64,000 nt of DNA from Streptomyces candidus (GCF_014207445.1 NZ_JACHEM010000002.1:570681-634680); one strand, 5' to 3'; numbered from the stretch's first letter, positions 7,208 to 16,377 are shown. The notes: a model not told the origin generated them from the sequence alone. Numbers and translations are program-made.

Positions 7208-8488
7208 ATGCGGACCCTCCCCGAGGACCACGGCCGAGTCCAGCACGGCCCTCCCGTCCCTTCCCCGGGCCTCCCCGTCCTCCCGGAGCTCGCCGCCCTC
7301 TTCGCCGCCGCCGCGTCCCGTACCGAACCCGAACCCCCCGGCGGCGCCCGCGCCCTCCGCGAGGCGGCCGCCGCGCACTGGCGCCGGCAGGGCCTGGACG
7401 CGGACCCGCGCCACGTGGTCGCCGCACCGGGCGCACCCCAACTGCTCTTCGCCCTGCTGGCCGCCGCCGAGGGCGACGTTCTGCTGCCGCGGCCGTGTCC
7501 GGCGTGGTGGGCGCCCCAGATCCGTCTCCTGGGCAGCGTCCACGACCGCACCCGCTCCGCGTACCACGTGCCCACTCCGGCGGAGTGCGGTGGCGTACCC
7601 GACCCGTACGCCCTGCTGGAGACCGTCCGGCGGGTCCGGGTCGAGGGCGGCGACCCCCGGCTGCTCGTGCTGTCCGTCCCCGACGACCCGACCGCCACCG
7701 TCGCGCCGCCGGAAGTGGTCCACCAGGTGTGCGAGGCGGCCCTCGCGGAGGGGCTGCAGGTCATCAGCGACGAGACCTGGCGCGGTACCGTCCACCGTGC
7801 CACCCCCCACCAGCGCGACCGGCTCGCCCACGGCCCCGCGCCGCATCCCCGCGAGCCGGTGTTCGTCGGCCCGGCCGAGATGTTCCCCGATCGGGTGACC
7901 GTCCTGACCGACCTGGCCGGCGCGCACCTGCCCACCGCCTGGCCCGCCGCCGTCGCCCGACTGCCGGACACCGCGCACGGGGAGTCCTGGCGCGCCCGCG
8001 CCCTCGACGTGCTCGCCGCGCTCGGGGCGGGGATCGCGGCCCCGGTGGCCGAGGCGGCCGCGTACGCGCTCGGCGACCCCGGGCCCGTGGTGGCCCGCGC
8101 ACGGGCCGCCGCCGCCCTGCACGCGCGCGTGCAGGGCGGCGTTCACCGCGCCGTGCTCGCCGCGGGCGCCCTGTCGCGCCCGCCGACGGCCGGACGCCAC
8201 CTGTACGTCGACCTCGACCCGCTGCGGGCAGGTCTCGCCGCCCGTGGCGTGAGTGACGCGATGGAACTGGAGGACCACCTCACCGATCGACTGGCCACTC
8301 CCGTCCCCGGCGGGCACCGCTTCGGCGATCCGCTGGGCGCGCTGCGCGTACGCATCGCCACCGCGCCTCTTCTCGGGACAACCCCGCAGCAGCGGATGGA
8401 GTCCCTCATGGCACAGGACCCGCTTGAACTGCCGCATGTGGAGCGCATGTTGAACGACCTGGGTGCAGCCTTCGCCGAACTGGGCTGA
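7208..8488 (+). CDS. Aminotransferase class I/II-fold protein without any lysine
   Basis: A 426-residue protein with the fold-type I PLP-enzyme layout. N-terminal residues carry GGARALREAAAAHWRRQG, matching the substrate-lid region of class I/II aminotransferases. A cofactor-ring region follows (APGAPQLLFALL), then ISDETWRGTVH, where family members have the PLP-nitrogen-binding Asp. The position where these enzymes have the Schiff-base lysine (SxxK then a GxRxG-like segment) reads FPDRVTVLTDLAGAHLPTAW, and the whole protein contains no lysine. It therefore cannot form the internal aldimine. It may be a pseudoenzyme or a regulatory or binding protein. Start ATG 7208 has GAGAGG upstream. It is followed by an MBL-fold gene in the same direction. 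Confidence 0.7.
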   Translation: MRTLPEDHGRVQHGPPVPSPGLPVLPELAALFAAAASRTEPEPPGGARALREAAAAHWRRQGLDADPRHVVAAPGAPQLLFALLAAAEGDVLLPRPCPAWWAPQIRLLGSVHDRTRSAYHVPTPAECGGVPDPYALLETVRRVRVEGGDPRLLVLSVPDDPTATVAPPEVVHQVCEAALAEGLQVISDETWRGTVHRATPHQRDRLAHGPAPHPREPVFVGPAEMFPDRVTVLTDLAGAHLPTAWPAAVARLPDTAHGESWRARALDVLAALGAGIAAPVAEAAAYALGDPGPVVARARAAAALHARVQGGVHRAVLAAGALSRPPTAGRHLYVDLDPLRAGLAARGVSDAMELEDHLTDRLATPVPGGHRFGDPLGALRVRIATAPLLGTTPQQRMESLMAQDPLELPHVERMLNDLGAAFAELG

Positions 8489-8493
8489 TCCGA

Positions 8494-8522
8494 CAGCCGT
8501 GCACGTCCCGCGCGCACGGCTG
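8494..8522 (+). terminator. Hairpin between aminotransferase-like and MBL genes
   Basis: A perfect 9-bp stem (8494-8502 CAGCCGTGC with 8514-8522) has an 11-base loop and sits just after the stop at 8488 and before the MBL gene. It may reduce but not abolish read-through. Confidence 0.5.
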
Positions 8523-8548
8523 GGCACGCCACCGAACGGAGCCTCTCG

Positions 8549-9607
8549 ATGACGGAACAGACCGAACTCACCGATCCGCCGGAGCACCCCGGCAGCGGCA
8601 GGCCGGGCCTGGTGGAACGATCCCGGTGCACCGTCCGTTCCTCGCTCACCCGCTCCCTCGGAGAGGTCCGCTCCACGCCCTGGCCCCGCACCTTCGCCGA
8701 CCGCCTCACCGCCCCCCTGCCGGGTGTGAAGGCGCTCGCCCGGCTCGCCCGCGAGGGGGCCGTCCGGCCAGGGCGCGAAGGGCTGCGCGACATCGCCAGG
8801 CTCCCCTACGAGCCGGGCCCGCTGCCGGTGGCCGACACCGACACCGTCGCCGTCACCTGGGCCGGGCATGCCAGTTGGGTGGTGCGCATCGGCGGGCTCA
8901 CCGTGCTCACCGACCCGGTCTGGTCCCGCAAGATCCTCGGAACGCCCGCCCGCGTCACCCCCGTCGGCGTCCGCTGGGAGGATCTGCCTCCCGTCGACGC
9001 CGTGGTCATCAGTCACAACCACTACGACCACCTCGACGCCCCGACCCTCAGGAGGCTGCCGCGCGACACGCCCCTGTTCGTCCCGGCCGGTCTCGCGGGC
9101 TGGTGCCGCCGCCGCGGCTTCACCCGGGTCACGGAGCTGGACTGGTGGGAGGGTGTCGAGCTCAGGGGCGTACGGCTGGACTTCGTGCCGGCGCACCACT
9201 GGAGCAAGCGTTCCCTCACCGACACCTGCCGCACGCTGTGGGGCGGCTGGGTCCTCAGCGACGGACGCGGCCGAAGCGTGTACTTCGCGGGCGACACCGG
9301 ATACGGCCACTGGTTCCGGGAGATCGGCGACCGCCATCCCGGGCTCGATCTCGCCCTGCTCCCCATCGGGGCGTACGACCCGCGGTGGTGGCTGCGCGAC
9401 GTCCACATGGACCCGGAGGAAGCGGTACGGGCATGCGCGGACGTCGGCGCGCGGAACATGGCCCCCATGCACTGGGGCACCTTCGTGCTCTCCGCCGAAC
9501 CGGTGCTCGAACCGCTCACCCGCGTCCGCGCGGCCTGGGCGGAGACGGGCCGCCCGCGCGAGGAGCTCTGGGACCTGCCGGTGGGCTCCTCCCGCGTCCT
9601 CACATAG
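8549..9607 (+). CDS. MBL-fold metallo-hydrolase (NAPE-PLD/UlaG-like)
   Basis: A 352-residue metal-dependent hydrolase. The metal-binding motif HNHYDHLD is at about 151-158, followed by HH at the second site (VPAHHWSKR), YFAGDTGYGHW at about 249-259 and a C-terminal MHWGTF. This order is that of the N-acylphosphatidylethanolamine phospholipase D-like MBL subgroup. The long N-terminus (about 1-95) carries no signal peptide. The substrate is unknown; a phosphodiester or lactone is likely. It lies downstream of the lysine-free aminotransferase-like gene. Confidence 0.85.
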   Translation: MTEQTELTDPPEHPGSGRPGLVERSRCTVRSSLTRSLGEVRSTPWPRTFADRLTAPLPGVKALARLAREGAVRPGREGLRDIARLPYEPGPLPVADTDTVAVTWAGHASWVVRIGGLTVLTDPVWSRKILGTPARVTPVGVRWEDLPPVDAVVISHNHYDHLDAPTLRRLPRDTPLFVPAGLAGWCRRRGFTRVTELDWWEGVELRGVRLDFVPAHHWSKRSLTDTCRTLWGGWVLSDGRGRSVYFAGDTGYGHWFREIGDRHPGLDLALLPIGAYDPRWWLRDVHMDPEEAVRACADVGARNMAPMHWGTFVLSAEPVLEPLTRVRAAWAETGRPREELWDLPVGSSRVLT

Positions 9608-9658
9608 GACCGTGCACCGAGGACCGCCTATGTGCGTGCGGAGAACCGTGGATGCGCG

Positions 9659-10342
9659 TCAGCCCGTGGCCCCGCGCACCCGCCGCCACAGCGCCGGTGC
9701 GCCGCTGATCAGCAGCGTCACCGCGATCGCCGCCGCCACCCCCTGCCACGGCCGGGCGAACAGGGCGCCGCCCAGGACACCGACGAGCTGGTACGCGGCC
9801 GCCCAGGCCAGGGCCGCCGGCACGTCACCCCGGGCGAACCGGCGGATCGGCATCTTCGCCAGCAGGCACGCCAGCATCACCGGTATCCGTCCCGCCGGAA
9901 CGAGCCGCGACAGCGTCAGCACCTGCGACCGGTGCTCCTCCAACTTGCGCCGGGCCTGTTCCAGCCGGTGCTGCGGCGCCCGCTTGCGCAGCGCGTCCAG
10001 CCACTTCGACCCGTTCTTGGAACGCACCCCGCGCACCCCGAGCCAGTACAGCGTCAGGTCGCCCACGAAGGCAGCGAGCGCCGCGACCAGGAAGACCAGC
10101 AGCAGCGACAACGCCGGCACGCTCTGGTGCAGCGCGACCACCGCCGCCGTGCTCACCAGCGCCCCTGTCGGCACCACCGGCACCAGCGCTCCCAGCACCA
10201 CCAGTGCGAAGAGCGCCGGATAGCCCACCACCTGCTGCGTCGCCTCCGGGGGAACCGCCACCGCCCGCACGGCATCGTCGAACCACTGCCCGCCGAACCA
10301 CCGCCCGGACAGCGGGTGCCCCGCCGCCCACTGCCCGGTCAC
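9659..10342 (-). CDS. DedA/VTT-domain membrane protein
   Basis: A 227-residue integral membrane protein of the DedA (SNARE-associated/VTT) family. Several hydrophobic helices include the re-entrant loop region VPVVPTGALVSTAAVVALH and the conserved arginine-containing VLTLSRLVPAGRIPVML segment typical of DedA proteins. These act in lipid (undecaprenyl- or phosphatidyl-) translocation and membrane homeostasis. GTG at 10342 overlaps the stop of the upstream MBL gene by GTGA, so the two are translationally coupled. The frame stays open to 11464 antisense to other genes; that extension is spurious. Confidence 0.82.
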   Translation of the reverse strand: MTGQWAAGHPLSGRWFGGQWFDDAVRAVAVPPEATQQVVGYPALFALVVLGALVPVVPTGALVSTAAVVALHQSVPALSLLLVFLVAALAAFVGDLTLYWLGVRGVRSKNGSKWLDALRKRAPQHRLEQARRKLEEHRSQVLTLSRLVPAGRIPVMLACLLAKMPIRRFARGDVPAALAWAAAYQLVGVLGGALFARPWQGVAAAIAVTLLISGAPALWRRVRGATG

Positions 10343-11112
10343 GCGGGGCCCTCCGTCCGCACGCTCTCGCCGTGCTCCAGCCGGTGCACCGCCACCCCGG
10401 GCGCCAGTACGGCAGCCCGGCGCACGAACTCGATCCCCGGTGTGTGGAACTCGTGCGGCCTCACCCCGTCCAGCCCGATCGGCCAGTACGTCCCGTAATG
10501 GATCGGCACCCCGTGCCGCGGCTCCAGCGCGGCCAGCGCCTGTGCGGCCCGGCCCGCGTCCAGGTGCCCGGCCCCCAGATTCGGCCCCCACCCGCCCACC
10601 GGCAGCAGCGCCGTGTCCACCGGACCGACCGCCTCCGCCATGCCGTCGTACAGCCCGGTGTCCCCGGCGAAATAGGTGGTGGACGCGCCTTCGACGACGT
10701 ACCCCAACGCGGGGCAGCGGTGCGGGCCCAGCGGCAGCCGCCGCCCGTCGTGCTCCGCGTGCACCGCCCGCACGGACAGCGCACCGACCCGTATGCGCTC
10801 GCCCGGAGCCACCTCGGCGGTACGGAACCGGCGCAGCCCCGGCACCTGGCGCACCGCGCCCCGCGGCACGACCACGAGCGTGCCGGGAGCCAGCCGGGCG
10901 AGCGAGGGAAGATGCAGGTGGTCGGAGTGCAGATGGGAGACCAGCACGGCGTCGGCGTGCGCCGCCCGTGCCGTGGGCAGGGCGCCCCGCCGTCGCCGCA
11001 GGTGGGCGAAGCGCCGCACGAAGAGCGGATCGGTCAGCAGCCGCACCCCCGAGTCCTCGACCGTGCAGGTGGCATGACCCCACCACGTGACGACGGTGCC
11101 TGCGCTGTTCAC
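10339..11112 (-). CDS. MBL-fold metallo-hydrolase
   Basis: A 257-residue protein with an N-terminal WWGHATCTVEDSGVRLLTDP strand-turn and the metal ligands HLHSDHLH (about 60-67). These are followed by AEHDGRR, YFAGDTGLYDG and the C-terminal IHYGTYWP. This is a UlaG/NAPE-PLD-like MBL hydrolase, a smaller relative of the protein encoded at 8549-9607. Its stop overlaps the start of the DedA gene (GTGA), suggesting joint function in membrane lipid turnover, which is inference. Confidence 0.85.
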   Translation of the reverse strand: MNSAGTVVTWWGHATCTVEDSGVRLLTDPLFVRRFAHLRRRRGALPTARAAHADAVLVSHLHSDHLHLPSLARLAPGTLVVVPRGAVRQVPGLRRFRTAEVAPGERIRVGALSVRAVHAEHDGRRLPLGPHRCPALGYVVEGASTTYFAGDTGLYDGMAEAVGPVDTALLPVGGWGPNLGAGHLDAGRAAQALAALEPRHGVPIHYGTYWPIGLDGVRPHEFHTPGIEFVRRAAVLAPGVAVHRLEHGESVRTEGPA

Positions 11113-11240
11113 GGGGTACGGGCTCCTTCCGGGACGTCCGGCCCACCCTACGGCGCACCGCGCGCCCCGTGCGCACGCCTCCTCGCGGCGGGGGAGGGCG
11201 GAGTAGGGTCGTGCGGTGACAGCGGCGAAGGGGACGGGTC

Positions 11241-11747
11241 ATGGACGGCGTAGGGGCGGCGAACGCACAAGGCGGCGCCCAGGGCGACGCTCGGGGTGAA
11301 ACACCGGACGGCGCGGGGAGCCACGAGTTACCGGACCGGGCGCGGGGCGACGTACGCGTGGCCGTCATCGCCAGCTTCACGCCGCTCGAAGAACTCGACG
11401 GCGATCCCTTCCTCGTGGACACCCGCAGCCAGTACGCGATGTGCGCCCGCTGGGCCGCCGACAAGGGGTACGTCGTCAGCCGTCAGCTCGTCCTGCACCA
11501 ACTGCCTCCCGACCACCACGCCCTGTGGGCGGACGTCGAGGCCGGGCACGTGGACTTCTTCGTGACCCCCAACGAACGCGTCCTGGCACGCGCCCTCGCC
11601 TCCCCCGTCGACTTCTCCGCCCAGTGCGAGAGGCGCGGCGTACGCCTGGAGACCGCCGGGCTGGACGAGCCGGTGTACAGCGCTTCGATGAAGGCCGGGG
11701 TCCACCGGCGGCTCTCCATGCCGACAGCCGGATACGACGGCTGCTGA
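11241..11747 (+). CDS. Hypothetical protein, possible degenerate serine-recombinase-like fold
   Basis: A 168-residue protein with a low-complexity N-terminus (about 1-37). The rest resembles the resolvase N-terminal domain in layout: a first strand RVAVIAS, a Q-containing helix (SQYAMCARWAADKGYVVS), then ALWADVEAGHVDFFVTPNERVLARA, matching the position of the recombinase helix-strand-RLxR segment, and GVRLETAG. The catalytic serine motif is not evident, and no DNA-binding domain follows. I treat it as a hypothetical protein of Streptomyces type; the recombinase relation is speculative. It stands alone between divergent MBL and a phosphodiesterase gene. Confidence 0.6.
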   Translation: MDGVGAANAQGGAQGDARGETPDGAGSHELPDRARGDVRVAVIASFTPLEELDGDPFLVDTRSQYAMCARWAADKGYVVSRQLVLHQLPPDHHALWADVEAGHVDFFVTPNERVLARALASPVDFSAQCERRGVRLETAGLDEPVYSASMKAGVHRRLSMPTAGYDGC

Positions 11748-11903
11748 TCCGGTTCGTCCAGCGCTCCGCGCCCCTGTGTCAGGCTTTGGTCGAAAGCCGG
11801 GGAGCCGGAAAACGGCACGGAGAGCGGCACGAGCAGCGGCACGCGCGGCGGTGACGTGCGCGGCACGACCGGTGACGCGGCCAGGGACAGAGGCGGGTAC
11901 GAC

Positions 11904-14039
11904 GTGGTGGGCGAGAGACGAGTGCGCAGAGCGGGCGGCACCCTGCTGCGGGTGATCACCGTCTGGGCGGTGTCCACCCTCACCATGCTCGCCCTCGCCG
12001 GCATCCTCCCCGACTTCCAGCTCCAGCGCGACAACGACGAGAGCCTCACCGACGTCGCCCTCACCGCGGTCTGGGCGGCCGGCGCCTTCGGTCTGCTGTC
12101 CGCGCTGGTCTGGCCGATCGCCGTACGCGCGCTGCTCCTCGTCCCCGCACTCGTCCTCGGCCTGCTGGTCTTCTTCCTCAACGGCTCGCTGCTGCTCGTC
12201 GCGCTCAGCCTCCTCCCCGACGGCAGCGGCGAGGCCGACCCGCGGACCGCCGTGGTCGTCGCCGCCGTGATGTCGGCCGTCGCCTCCGCCACGTCCACCG
12301 CCTTCGCGGTGCGCGACGACGAGGCCTACCGCCGCAGGCTCTCCCGGCTCGCCCAGCGCCGCCGCGGCGGACGCCGCGACGAGGCCCGGCACGGCATGCC
12401 CGGCACCCTGTTCCTCCAGCTCGACGGCCTCGGCCACGACACCCTGTGCCACGCCCTCGGCAAAGGCCTGCTGCCCACCGTCGCCGCCCTGCTCGACGGC
12501 GAGCACCCCAGCCACCGGCTCGCCCCCTGGCACACCGACTGGTCCAGCCAGACCGGTGCCAGCCAGCTCGGCATCCTGCACGGCTCCAACCACGACGTGC
12601 CGGCCTTCCGCTGGTACGAGAAGGACAGCGGCCGGACCATGGTGTGCTCCAGCCCGGCCAGCACCGCCGAGCTCCAGCACCGCGCCATAGAGCGCACCGG
12701 TGACGGAGGCCTCCTCACCTTCGACGGTGCGAGTCGCGGCAACCTCTTCTCCGGCGGCGCCGACCAGCTCGCTCTGGTGCTGTCCATCGCCGCCCGCCGC
12801 GGCCCCAGCAACCGCTCGCGCGCCGGGTACTTCGCGTACTTCTCCGACCCCGCCAACGCCGTCCGCACCGCCCTCTCCTTCGTCGCCGAGGTCGTCCGGG
12901 AGATCCACTCCTCCACCCGCTCCCGGCTCCGCAAGGAGACCCCGCGCGTCGGCCGCGGCGGCTTCTACCCCTTCATCCGCGCGTTCGCGACCGTCGTCGA
13001 ACGGGACGTCGTGGTCGCCGCCGTCATGGGGGACATGCTCGCCGGACGCACCGCGATCTACGCCGACCTCGTCGCGTACGACGAGGTCGCCCACCACTCG
13101 GGCCCGCGCAGCCGGGACGCCGAGCGGGTCCTCGGGCGCCTCGACCGCTCGGTCGCCCTGATGGCCGAGGTCGCCGCACACGCCCCGCGCGCCTACCGCG
13201 TCGTCCTGCTCTCCGACCACGGGCAGAGCCCCGGCGAGACCTTCGAGGGACGCTACGGGCTGACCCTGCGCGACTACGTCCGCGCCAGCTGCGGCCTGCC
13301 CGTCCCGCGCCGCGCCCAGCACAGCAAGTCCGGCTCGGAGGCCCGTGACGTCGTCCGCACCGCACTCCACCGGCCCGTCGCCGGTACGGAGGACGACCTG
13401 TCGCCCTCCACCGCACCGGCCACCGACCCGATCGTCCTCGCCTCCGGCAACCTCGGCCTGATCAGCTTCCCCGACCTGCCGGGACGCGCCACCCGCGAAG
13501 AGATCGACCGCCGCCACCCCGCCCTGCTGCGCGTGCTCGCCGGGCACCCCGGGATCGGGTTCCTGCTGGTGCGCAGCGAGGAGTACGGGGCGGTGCTGCT
13601 CGGCGCGGGCGGCGCGGAGATTCCCCTGCCGGAACTCCACGACGGCGAGGGCCCGTTGAAACCCTTCGGCAAGGGTGCCGCCGATGCGATCCGGCGCACC
13701 GACGGCTTCCCGCACACCGCCGACATCATGGTCAACTCGGCGTACGACCCCGCGACCGGTGAGGTGCACGCCTTCGAGGAGCAGATCGGTTCGCACGGCG
13801 GTCTCGGCGGCGAACAGTCCCGCCCCTTCCTGCTGTGGCCCGTCACCCTGTCCGATCCGGTGCCCGAGGGGGAGGACATCGTCGGCGCGGAACGCGTTCA
13901 CCAGGTCTTCCGCCGCTGGCTGCGGGAGTGCCAGGGCCCGCAGGTGCCACTGGGACCCGCGCAGATTTCCCTGCCCACCGACCGGCCCGAAGGAGGTTTT
14001 CCCGCCGCAGACCGCGCCGTACAGGATGAAAACGCTTGA
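11904..14039 (+). CDS. Membrane-anchored alkaline-phosphatase-superfamily phosphodiesterase
   Basis: A protein of about 711 residues. The N-terminal 110 residues hold three or four transmembrane helices of the mycobacterial/phage-holin IV type (VITVWAVSTLTMLALAGILP, LLLVPALVLGLLVFF). The rest is a type I phosphodiesterase/nucleotide pyrophosphatase-like domain with LFLQLDGLGHDTL near the expected first metal/nucleophile site and VVLLSDHGQSPGET as the SDHG metal motif. It could act on envelope polymers or lipids at the outer membrane face. I prefer GTG 11904, with AGGCGGG upstream; GTG 11907 and GTG 11856 are alternatives. Domain order is unusual but occurs in Streptomyces. Confidence 0.78.
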   Translation: MVGERRVRRAGGTLLRVITVWAVSTLTMLALAGILPDFQLQRDNDESLTDVALTAVWAAGAFGLLSALVWPIAVRALLLVPALVLGLLVFFLNGSLLLVALSLLPDGSGEADPRTAVVVAAVMSAVASATSTAFAVRDDEAYRRRLSRLAQRRRGGRRDEARHGMPGTLFLQLDGLGHDTLCHALGKGLLPTVAALLDGEHPSHRLAPWHTDWSSQTGASQLGILHGSNHDVPAFRWYEKDSGRTMVCSSPASTAELQHRAIERTGDGGLLTFDGASRGNLFSGGADQLALVLSIAARRGPSNRSRAGYFAYFSDPANAVRTALSFVAEVVREIHSSTRSRLRKETPRVGRGGFYPFIRAFATVVERDVVVAAVMGDMLAGRTAIYADLVAYDEVAHHSGPRSRDAERVLGRLDRSVALMAEVAAHAPRAYRVVLLSDHGQSPGETFEGRYGLTLRDYVRASCGLPVPRRAQHSKSGSEARDVVRTALHRPVAGTEDDLSPSTAPATDPIVLASGNLGLISFPDLPGRATREEIDRRHPALLRVLAGHPGIGFLLVRSEEYGAVLLGAGGAEIPLPELHDGEGPLKPFGKGAADAIRRTDGFPHTADIMVNSAYDPATGEVHAFEEQIGSHGGLGGEQSRPFLLWPVTLSDPVPEGEDIVGAERVHQVFRRWLRECQGPQVPLGPAQISLPTDRPEGGFPAADRAVQDENA

Positions 14040-14119
14040 TTTTGTGCATGCTTCCCCGTACCCGACCATGGCTGTCGCCCGGCGACCCTGGGCACTTCGT
14101 ACGGCGAGAGGCACCACCC

Positions 14120-15511
14120 ATGCACGACACCGGAACCGCTCCCCAGCCGGATCCGGCCGACACCGCCGAAGGGCAGGGCAAGCACGCGCGGCGCTTCGGC
14201 CTGCCGGCCGCCACGGCCCTGGTGATGGGCAACATCATCGGCGGCGGGATCTTCCTGCTGCCCGCCTCCGTCGCCCCCTTCGGCACCATCAGCCTCGTCG
14301 CCTTCGGCGTCTTGACCCTGGGCGCGATCTGCCTCGCCCTGGTCTTCGGCAAGCTTGCGAACCAGCACCCCAGGACGGGCGGCCCGTACGTCTACGCCCG
14401 TGAGGCCTTCGGTGACTTCGCCGGATTTCTCGCCGCCTGGAGCTACTGGATCACCGCCTGGGTCTCGAACGCCGCGCTCGCCGTGGCCGCCGTCGGCTAC
14501 CTGGACGTCCTGATCCCGCTCGGCGACTCCAGGTACGCGATGATGCTCGCCGCGCTGGTCATCCAATGGCTGCCCGCCGCCGCGAACCTCGCGGGCACCC
14601 GCTACGTGGGCGCGGTCCAGGTCGTCGCCACCGTCCTGAAGTTCGCCCCGCTCCTGCTGGTCGCCCTCGGCGGCCTGTTCACCTTCGAGGCCGGCAACAT
14701 GGGCCCCTTCCAGGCGTCCGGCAGCGGACCCGTCGGCGCCATCTCCGCCTCCGCCGCGATCCTGCTGTTCAGCTACCTGGGCGTCGAGTCCGCCGCCGTC
14801 AGCGCGGGCGAGGTCCGCAACCCGCGCCGCAACGTCGGCCGCGCCACCATCCTCGGCACCCTGGGCGCCGCGTTCGTCTACCTCCTGGGGACCCTGTCGG
14901 TCTTCGGCAACGTCCCGCACGACCGGCTGGTGGACTCCGGGGCGCCCTTCTCCGACGCCGTGAACCACATGTTCGGCGGCACCTGGGGCGGCACCCTCGT
15001 CGCCTGCGCCGCCGTGATCTCCATCCTCGGCGCCCTCAACGGCTGGACGCTGCTCAGTGCCCAGACCCCGTATGCCGCCGCCAGGGACGGCCTGTTCCCG
15101 GCCGTCTTCGCCACCAAGCGACGCGGCGTGCCGACGGTGGGAGTGCTCGTCACCGTCGTCCTCGCCTCGCTGCTGACGGTCTACAACTACACGGCCGGCT
15201 CGCAGGGCGTCTTCGAGATCCTGGTCCTGGTCACCACCTTCACGGCCACCGTGCCCTACCTCCTGGCCACCGCGGCCCAGCTGTACTTCCTCTTCTCCGG
15301 GCAGTCCGCGCGCGTCGACCGGGGCCGCCTGGTCCGCGACGGCGTCCTCACCGCCCTGGCCGCGGCCTTCTCGATGTGGCTGGTCGCCGGTTCCGGCTAC
15401 GCGGCCGTCTACCAGGGCGTGCTGTTCCTCTTCACCGGCGTCCTCGTGTACGCCTGCATGGCCGCCCACAAGAAGGGCGCGGCCTTGCGGGAACAGCACG
15501 CGACGGAGTGA
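14120..15511 (+). CDS. APC-family amino acid/polyamine permease
   Basis: A 463-residue inner-membrane transporter of the APC superfamily with about 12 transmembrane helices. The first helix carries the broken-helix motif GNIIGGGIF (about 35-43), which binds the substrate carboxylate. Helix 6 has the SYLGVESAAVSAGE region typical of basic-amino-acid antiporters. It probably takes up or exchanges amino acids such as arginine/ornithine; the substrate is not determinable. ATG 14120 follows GAGAGG. It converges on the XRE regulator gene with 16 bases between stops. Confidence 0.88.
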   Translation: MHDTGTAPQPDPADTAEGQGKHARRFGLPAATALVMGNIIGGGIFLLPASVAPFGTISLVAFGVLTLGAICLALVFGKLANQHPRTGGPYVYAREAFGDFAGFLAAWSYWITAWVSNAALAVAAVGYLDVLIPLGDSRYAMMLAALVIQWLPAAANLAGTRYVGAVQVVATVLKFAPLLLVALGGLFTFEAGNMGPFQASGSGPVGAISASAAILLFSYLGVESAAVSAGEVRNPRRNVGRATILGTLGAAFVYLLGTLSVFGNVPHDRLVDSGAPFSDAVNHMFGGTWGGTLVACAAVISILGALNGWTLLSAQTPYAAARDGLFPAVFATKRRGVPTVGVLVTVVLASLLTVYNYTAGSQGVFEILVLVTTFTATVPYLLATAAQLYFLFSGQSARVDRGRLVRDGVLTALAAAFSMWLVAGSGYAAVYQGVLFLFTGVLVYACMAAHKKGAALREQHATE

Positions 15512-15527
15512 AAGGAACGCCGACCGC

Positions 15528-16337
15528 TCACGCGTCGGCCCGTTCGCGCAGAAACGCCACGGTGGCCCGGTCCGCCGGGAGCAACGTCTCGATGGCCAGC
15601 TCGGCGACGGTGATGTCCATCGGAGTGTTGAAGGTCGAGATCGACGACACGAACGACAGCACCTGCCCGGCGTGCTCGATCCGCAGCGGCAGCGCGAAAT
15701 GGGCGGTCGGTGGTGCGGCGGGCGGCTCCGCCCCCTCGGGGGCGGGAGGCATCGGATACGCCGCCACCTCGTCGTACAGCGCCCGCAGCGGCGCCGACCT
15801 GGCCAGGGCTATCTGACGTTCCATCTGGTGCAGCAGGTGCCCGCGCCATTCGGGCAGGTTGCGGATGCGCGGGGCGAGGCCCTCGGGGTGCAGGGTCAGG
15901 CGGATCGCGTTCAGCGGGGACGCAAGGAGGTGGCCCGCAACGCCGTCGAGGAGCATCCCGATGCCGCTGTTGGCGGCGACGACCCCGTACGTTCCGTCGA
16001 CGACCAGCGCCGGATAGGGCTCGTAGCCCTTGAGGAGCTGGTCGATGCCGGCGCGCAGGGCGCCCATGGCGGGGTCGTCGAGCGGGGTTTCCCGGTACTG
16101 AGGTGCGTAACCGGCGGCCAGCAGGAGGTCGTTGCGCTCGCGCACCGGAACGTCCAGGTGCTCGGCGAGCTTCAGCACCATGTCGGCGCTGGGCCGGGAG
16201 CGGCCCGTCTCGATGAAACTGATGTGCCGGGCGGAGGAGTCGGCGCGCAGCGCGAGTTCCAGCTGACTCAGCCGCCGGGTCTCGCGCCAGTGGCGCAGCA
16301 TCGCGCCAACCCGCTTCTCGGTGAGGGTCGTTGTCAT
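15528..16337 (-). CDS. XRE-type regulator with MmyB-like ligand-binding domain
   Basis: A 269-residue transcriptional regulator. The N-terminal helix-turn-helix (about 8-62, RLSQLELALRADSSARHISFIETGRSRPS) is followed by the MmyB-like domain (about 95-265), which in relatives is a PAS-like fold thought to bind fatty acid-type ligands. The ATG at 16337 was chosen because the HTH begins right after; the frame extends to 16427 over the divergent acetyltransferase start. The target is probably the adjacent divergent GNAT gene or itself. Confidence 0.85.
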   Translation of the reverse strand: MTTTLTEKRVGAMLRHWRETRRLSQLELALRADSSARHISFIETGRSRPSADMVLKLAEHLDVPVRERNDLLLAAGYAPQYRETPLDDPAMGALRAGIDQLLKGYEPYPALVVDGTYGVVAANSGIGMLLDGVAGHLLASPLNAIRLTLHPEGLAPRIRNLPEWRGHLLHQMERQIALARSAPLRALYDEVAAYPMPPAPEGAEPPAAPPTAHFALPLRIEHAGQVLSFVSSISTFNTPMDITVAELAIETLLPADRATVAFLRERADA

Positions 16338-16377
16338 ACGACGAAAGTAGCCGCAGCCGCCGTGCCACGATGGGCGG

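Noticed and set aside
11328..14117. A 929-codon minus-strand frame opposite the phosphodiesterase gene
   Set aside because: The plus-strand gene has clear domains. The antisense product is repetitive Gly/Ala/Glu-rich sequence without domains.
15519..15539. GCCGAC/GTCGGC hairpin at the end of the APC permease and XRE genes
   Set aside because: The 6-bp stem overlaps the XRE coding end and is too short to call a terminator with confidence.
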